64,000 nucleotides of DNA from assembly GCA_018105865.1 (NCBI GenBank), contig JACLAT010000139.1, positions 1 to 64,000 on the forward strand, in the 5' to 3' direction. Every line of letters begins with the position of its first letter. The stretch's first letter is position 1. Position numbers and translations under genes: made by a program. Below the pieces are notes generated by a model. The model searched no databases. It saw only the letters and a list, made by a program, of their open reading frames with translations, and had not been told where the DNA came from. Positions 60,994-64,000 of the stretch are shown piece by piece. This stretch comes from Metaphire vulgaris. Its lineage: Eukaryota > Annelida > Clitellata > Crassiclitellata > Megascolecidae.

Positions 60994-62469
60994 TGTATAT
61001 TTGTGAGCTGTTTTTCAGAAGATTCTATGTATTATTTTCAGGTGAGTTCATTAGTGAGCATGAAGCTCTGTGAAGACATGAACATGCAGGAGGAGGTCGA
61101 TAGGAACTGGTATGAAATTGTTGAAGGAACCCATCTCTTCAACAGATTTAAGCTGGAGGTGAGATCAATAAGTCTTGATTGATCAAAAACTGTTGATTCC
61201 TAATAAATAGGTCAATTCTTATATGATTTGTAACTGATATAGGGTATTTGCAGCCATCATCATCCAGCTCCATGATGTCAAAAATGATATGGTGGGAATG
61301 ACAAGGCGTGTGTGTGTGTCTGTCCATTCTTTTTCTTTTCTACTCCTTCATGCTGTTTATTTTATCCTTGTATAGATATTCAGAAATATTTTGTGATGTT
61401 GTTTTACCGTTTGTTCACATGTATTCAAGAAACACAGACTCAGTGTTTGATTGATTGGGAGGGTGAGGTTGACACCCCTTGTAGGCCCTGATCCTGTAGT
61501 GAAAGGTTTGGGAAATTGTGGCTGGAATTGCCGGCATCCATACTTTTTAAAAATTGACCTGATGCATCAGGTACATGGAATATACTGTATAACAGCAGAA
61601 AAGACGTGTAAGATTGATTTATACTAACATTATAATAGTAATTTGGTTTGGAATGGTTTGGTGTGATCTTTCCTGTGTGAGAGCCACTGCTCCGTGATAT
61701 TTTCTTCTGATTTGTTGGGGTAGCTGATTGCTGCTGTTACTCTGTGTTTGTTCTTAGGTCGAACAGTTGAAGCAGATAAGTTTGCCTGAATTCAAGACAT
61801 TTTCTTTAAGCCATCTTTCACGGGTCCGAGACGGAGAAAACTCAGCATGCAGGTACGTTGCTGATTGAGAAAATTTGAGCCATTAAATTATAGTCTGTGG
61901 GGGTGCAGTGGAGTAGTGGTATGATTGTTGCCATGCAATCCGAGGGTAGTGGGTTCAAATCTGACCCTGGCCACTGTGCAGCAACATTGGACAAGTTGTT
62001 CAGCTCTAATTGTCGGCAAGGAAGGCAACAAGAAACTACCTCACTCATCTCATCCCTGTATCAGTGGAAATTTGCCAATTTACAGCTTAGTAGGATCAAA
62101 ATTTTCATATGTGCTGACTTAACCTAATGTGCATTGTTGCCATTGTTCATCTGTTGGAATTGAGTTGTTATTATTATTTGCCAACTGCTGATGTGAATTT
62201 CAGGTTATTGGAAATCAAGATGGCGGCGAGATAAAGAAGACAACATCCGCGCCAGTAATGGCAAACAAGTCAGCTAAAAATATCCACACTGGAAGGAAGC
62301 AGCAGCAGCAGCGATTTAGTGCAAATGGTCGTGTCAAAGAAAGTCTCCAAAGAAGGCCAGGATTGATGACAATATGACCATGAATGACGACAAAGGCATT
62401 AGTTTGATTAAGAACGTCACCGCCTTCAAGGCGTCCTGCAGAAAATATCCAGTAGCTAAGATCATGTGA
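39273..62469 (+). CDS. NRDC: Nardilysin (M16 metallopeptidase), 32 exons, with frame breaks
   Basis: Exons: 39273-39322, 39861-40134, 44641-44722, 46866-46966, 47422-47548, 48486-48581, 48752-48874, 49115-49173, 49418-49451, 49924-49963, 50430-50499, 50982-51059, 51636-51757, 52268-52380, 52765-52869, 53395-53524, 53860-53892, 54243-54293, 54513-54556, 54758-54833, 54978-55030, 55596-55679, 56205-56273, 57088-57215, 57609-57768, 57973-58050, 59226-59375, 59513-59649, 60010-60097, 61042-61158, 61758-61852, 62204-62469. About 1,077 residues. Exon 2 holds the nardilysin acidic insert (DWESDSDEDYSDSDYENDTG). The zinc site is intact: HFVEH (exon 3) and Glu 76 residues later, split across exons 5/6. 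Nardilysin cleaves before Arg in dibasic sites and binds HB-EGF. Later exons match the inactive C-terminal M16 half (EEPCFDTLRTNHQLGYVVY, EEVDRNWYEIV) and end YPVAKIM. Exons 8, 13, 14, 20/21, 23/24, 29, 31 and 32 need single-base corrections. Exon 26 uses a GC donor. Confidence 0.9.
40549..43970 (+). mobile_element. 3.4-kb DNA transposon with about 790-bp terminal inverted repeats
   Basis: Left TIR 40549-41336 and right TIR 43173-43970 are inverted copies with a few percent difference, starting GAGTCATTCCGTGTCAATTC. ATAT flanks both sides (40545-40548 and 43971-43974), a probable 4-bp target duplication. The 1.8-kb centre, on the plus strand, holds pieces of one decayed protein: VKEFYYEDDVSRVMPGAKNF, RVHMQCRLLLINLNELHNEF, CENCSGPANLCRYLHEK, IYYFSDGAASQYKNYKNF, GIAAEWHFFTTSHGKSS. 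I recognise this as a protein type found in many uncharacterised invertebrate predictions and infer a DDE-type transposase (Asp of FSDG as a candidate catalytic residue). Multiple stops show it is dead. Superfamily not assigned. It sits in nardilysin intron 2, sense orientation. Confidence 0.85.
44047..44133. repeat. (AAT)n microsatellite
   Basis: About 29 AAT units flanked by GTAGTGGTAGTAG-type repeats on both sides, in nardilysin intron 2. Confidence 0.95.
44215..44436 (+). mobile_element. LINE 3' tail (third family)
   Basis: The plus strand reads, with stops, MSYAGHV, then GKGRPRTS, MDDIFDWTNTKNYRALKRAA, EDRGNWRKMTVNPLTEDDT, the typical C-terminal end of non-LTR ORF2 proteins (GRP...W...DR..WR). 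It is only about 220 bp long. Confidence 0.75.
44861..44910. repeat. (ATT)n microsatellite
   Basis: About 16 ATT units in nardilysin intron 3. Confidence 0.95.
45024..46085. mobile_element. Composite element: MITE + tandem array + MITE, TSD ATCCGGAA
   Basis: Two direct copies of one MITE (CAGAGCCGGCGCGTG ... CTCTG) at 45024-45209 and 45916-46085 bracket a tandem array. The whole block is flanked by perfect 8-bp repeats ATCCGGAA (45016-45023 and 46086-46093). Thus the outer ends of the two MITEs moved together with everything between them. The MITE-array junctions both show CCCTCTAC, the unit border of the array. Confidence 0.85.
45210..45907. repeat. Four-unit tandem array, 170-180 bp units
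   Basis: Units start at 45210, 45390, 45561 and 45738, each with CCCTCTAC(T/A)G, GGCAGAAATTGATTGC, TTTAGGCCTATAACTTTTGA and GAGTTATATGGTCCAGA blocks, about 90 percent alike. The length is satellite-like. It is enclosed in the composite element. Confidence 0.92.
47797..47861. repeat. (AT)n microsatellite
   Basis: About 32 perfect AT units in nardilysin intron 5, just before a MITE. Confidence 0.95.
47877..48059. mobile_element. MITE, CAGTGGC(GG)CTCCAGG family, copy 2
   Basis: CAGTGGCTCCAGGATTTGGC ... GGAACCACCTCTTG, colinear with the element at 18955. Flanks ATTACCAG and ATTACCAA agree at seven of eight bases. It lies in nardilysin intron 5. Confidence 0.82.
49541..49834. mobile_element. hAT-like MITE, CAGGTTTCCAAACCGTGG ends
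   Basis: The left end CAGGTTTCCAAACCGTGGCC is mirrored by AAAGCTAGGGAACCACTG; GGCCCACC and GGCCCGTG blocks lie inside. No target duplication is visible. Nardilysin intron 9. Confidence 0.7.
50157..50352. repeat. (TTTC)n and (TG)n microsatellites
   Basis: A TTTC tract with an internal T run (50160-50249) and about 29 TG units (50294-50352), in nardilysin intron 10. Confidence 0.95.
50576..50890 (-). mobile_element. LINE reverse transcriptase fragment, antisense in NRDC
   Basis: The minus strand reads NRGLNNGERNFGLKIKSNKT, IVTHNRKEIEMVKNFTYKCL, the region after the RT active site. Just upstream, in another frame, EYADDA gives the catalytic box. About 315 bp, in nardilysin intron 11. Confidence 0.8.
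55976..56055. mobile_element. Tiny palindromic TTAA-flanked MITE, copy 2
   Basis: TTAA-CCCCTTAACCATG ... CCCCAGTTAAGGGG-TTAA, 80 bp, colinear with the copy at 33869. TTAA target and C/G ends suggest piggyBac-type mobilisation. Nardilysin intron 22. Confidence 0.7.
56551..56666. mobile_element. MITE with CCATATGGTACGTACGC ends
   Basis: TCCATATGGTACGTACGCAA is inverted at the right end as TGCGTACGTACTATATGGA. 116 bp, no coding potential, nardilysin intron 23. Confidence 0.75.
58193..58807. mobile_element. pogo/Tigger-like MITE, TA target
   Basis: CAGTCTTACCCCATTATTCC is matched at the right end by AACGGGGGTAGACTG, with TA on each side. CAG ends, inner CCCC tract and TA flanks fit Tc1/mariner-pogo elements. 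615 bp with no transposase; nardilysin intron 26. Confidence 0.75.
60958..60991. repeat. (ATT)n microsatellite
   Basis: Eleven ATT units in nardilysin intron 29. Confidence 0.95.
61897..62095 (+). mobile_element. tRNA-derived SINE
   Basis: An A-box-like GGAGTAGTGGTA and a B-box-like GGGTTCAAATCTGACC lie 32 bp apart, as in a tRNA-type internal polymerase III promoter. About 120 bp of unrelated body (CAAGGAAGGCAACAAGAAAC, ATCAGTGGAAATTTGCC) follow. A tRNA gene is excluded because the acceptor stem does not pair. It lies in the last nardilysin intron. Confidence 0.78.
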
Positions 62470-62749
62470 TGAAAATTTATGTGTTCTACTCAAACTAACT
62501 CTAGGTTCTAAACAACGATTTGTACAGTAATTACTTTGGTAGCCATCTGTCTAAATGTCGGGTTTTTAGTGTGAATTAGAACTCAGCTATTGTAGATTTT
62601 CTCGATTGGCTAGTCAGGCAGAAGATCCTTTTACAGAAAACAAGTGATTTATCATGTAACATGTAACAGCGTTTTCCAAAAAGACCCATTCAAGAAATTA
62701 ATTGTGTAATATGGCATAACTGTAACTTTAGGAAAGCAGTTAATCCACA

Positions 62750-62755
62750 AATAAA
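62750..62755 (+). terminator. Nardilysin polyadenylation signal
   Basis: AATAAA about 280 bp downstream of the stop codon at 62467-62469; the first such hexamer on the sense strand after the stop. Confidence 0.6.
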
Positions 62756-63276
62756 TTTTGGAAAAACGATGACTTGTTTGTTGCAATAATGGTTAACTAA
62801 ATGCTCTGCTTTGCTTCCTTGAGGCCATGTCTAGTTGGCAGGATGGTTGTCACTGAAAAATACAGCCATTGCTGTGTAATTTTGTATGCTTGACTGTCTA
62901 TTGTTACATCAGCCGGAGTTACCGATCAGCTGACTTCCTTTTCTTGCTTTTGGAGACATTGGCAGTGAAAGCTTGTCTGCATAGCTTTTATCAGTAGACT
63001 GCCTAAAGCAGTAGTTAAGTGTTGACCAAATTATAATTATTCTGCAAAATTTCAACTTGTCTGCAAACCTTGCTTTAAGTTTTCCAAAGTAGGCATATCC
63101 CGTTGAGCTTGTACATACATGTAGTCTATTTTTGTGATGAAATGACAGAGTTGAAGCATAACTATTCCAATAAGTTGGATAGAAAAAATTAACTTGAGCT
63201 CTGAATAAGAATATCTTTGTAAGAAATTCAACTGTCTATATATTGATTTTGGCCTTTTACTATTTGTCATTCACAG
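62756..63276. other. Downstream flank, nothing recognised
   Basis: A/T-rich sequence with no exon, repeat unit or element terminus that I recognise. Confidence 0.35.
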
Positions 63277-63408
63277 ACAAGTATAACTGCTCAACTAAAT
63301 AAGCTTCTTGAAATTTATGGCAAGGAAATTTCTAACAATGAACTAAAGTCGATGTGGACTCACTGGACTGATTCGTCTTATGGCGCCATAGAAGCCGATG
63401 TTGGTTGA
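63277..63408 (+). CDS. Orphan terminal exon candidate (43 residues)
   Basis: After the acceptor CATTCACAG at 63276 an open frame reads TSITAQLNKLLEIYGKEISN and on to WTDSSYGAIEADVG, then TGA. Composition is protein-like, and AATAAA signals follow at 63727-63737. I do not recognise the family, and no partner exon is visible in the window. It could be an alternative last exon of the upstream gene or the end of a gene nested here. Confidence 0.35.
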   Translation, partial: TSITAQLNKLLEIYGKEISNNELKSMWTHWTDSSYGAIEADVG

Positions 63409-63726
63409 TTGAAGGTCATTGACTGAAGTGGGGCCATAGGTTAAGAGGTTACCGTTACCGAGACCCGGATGTGTCGTTAAAACGGTGCGATCACTGTTTA
63501 TGCTCAAACTCAATCGATTCCTCCAACAAATCGATTAAACATCGGATTTTCCAGACTAAAGGTTGTAAGAGCGATATTTTGTAATTGATGGCAAAAATTT
63601 ACGGAAAAGCTGAAAAATTGCGATAATTTACTTCGTCGATCGGTTGTAGATGTCGATTTCGCTTTTCCTGGAATTTCTATTTAATTCTATATTTTAATGC
63701 ACTAAAAATGTATGTTCAGAATGAAT

Positions 63727-63737
63727 AATAAAATAAA
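63727..63737 (+). terminator. Overlapping AATAAA signals
   Basis: AATAAA at 63727-63732 and 63732-63737, about 320 bp after the orphan exon stop. Confidence 0.4.
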
Positions 63738-63825
63738 ATGCAGGATGCGTAGAACAGTTAATGATATTATTGTAGCGCCTTTTACTTGCTAAGACCTGCA
63801 TGCGGCTAAAATAGCAGAGCGGACA

Positions 63826-63846
63826 TGATGATGATGATGATGATGA
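63826..63846. repeat. (GAT)n tract
   Basis: Seven GAT units, possibly the microsatellite tail of a dispersed repeat since LINE tails in this window also end in GATGATG. Confidence 0.7.
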
Positions 63847-64000
63847 CGGCAACGACGAAGAGAATGATATTGATAATTATGCTATTAGTATAAAACCAGT
63901 ATATTTTATAGCGCCAATTGTAACAAAATGCAGCATGGAAATTTAGAAATAGCGCTACTGTCAAAAATAAGTGATGGATTGTGAGTGCTCTTATTTGAGT

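Noticed and set aside
61910..61985. tRNA gene
   Set aside because: A and B boxes are present but the ends do not pair as an acceptor stem, and a SINE body follows.
49115..62469. Nardilysin as a clear pseudogene
   Set aside because: Only single-base indels, no in-frame nonsense changes once corrected, intact splice sites and catalytic residues; error is the simpler reading.

Overview
This is a window of eukaryotic nuclear DNA from an animal, most likely a marine invertebrate. I do not name a species. The reasons are intron-rich protein genes with GT-AG junctions, three animal gene families (PPP1R16, PPP1R3, nardilysin), CR1-like and other non-LTR retrotransposon fragments, a tRNA-derived SINE, many short hAT-type elements with 8-bp target duplications, TTAGGG-like interstitial repeats and abundant microsatellites. 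There are no operons, ribosome binding sites or CRISPR arrays.

Layout. (1) 197-10493, + strand: the 3' half of a PPP1R16-like (TIMAP/MYPT3) gene in seven exons, entering from the left edge and ending in a CaaX prenylation box. (2) 10494-20700: no gene recognised; transposon remnants, two large (TC)n tracts, (ATT)n and (ATC)n arrays. (3) 20751-21785, + strand: a single-coding-exon PPP1R3-like glycogen-targeting subunit with RVxF and CBM21. (4) 21786-31900: transposon-rich, with LINE pieces, a 787-bp hAT-like element and several MITEs with clean duplications. (5) 31947-37063, - strand: a five-exon gene of unidentified family whose last exon encodes a RanBP1-type PH-like domain. (6) 39273-62469, + strand: a complete 32-exon nardilysin (NRDC, M16 metallopeptidase) gene, whose introns carry a 3.4-kb long-TIR DNA transposon, a nested composite element, LINE and SINE copies. 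(7) 63277-63408: an orphan last-exon-like ORF.

Genes 1 and 3 both encode targeting subunits of protein phosphatase 1: PPP1R16 brings PP1 to membranes, PPP1R3 brings it to glycogen. They are neighbours on the same strand. The unidentified gene and NRDC are divergent, with about 2.2 kb between their first recognised coding exons.

The main caveat is quality. PPP1R16 and PPP1R3 read without frame breaks, whereas NRDC and the minus-strand gene contain about ten single-base frame breaks, while splice sites and catalytic residues are preserved. I read this as indel error in this part of the assembly rather than gene death, but the sequence alone cannot settle it. The strongest candidate for something under-described is the 40549-43970 transposon (about 790-bp inverted repeats, decayed transposase-like ORF of a family I cannot assign). 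The next is the 45024-46085 composite element, which carries a tandem array between two MITE copies.
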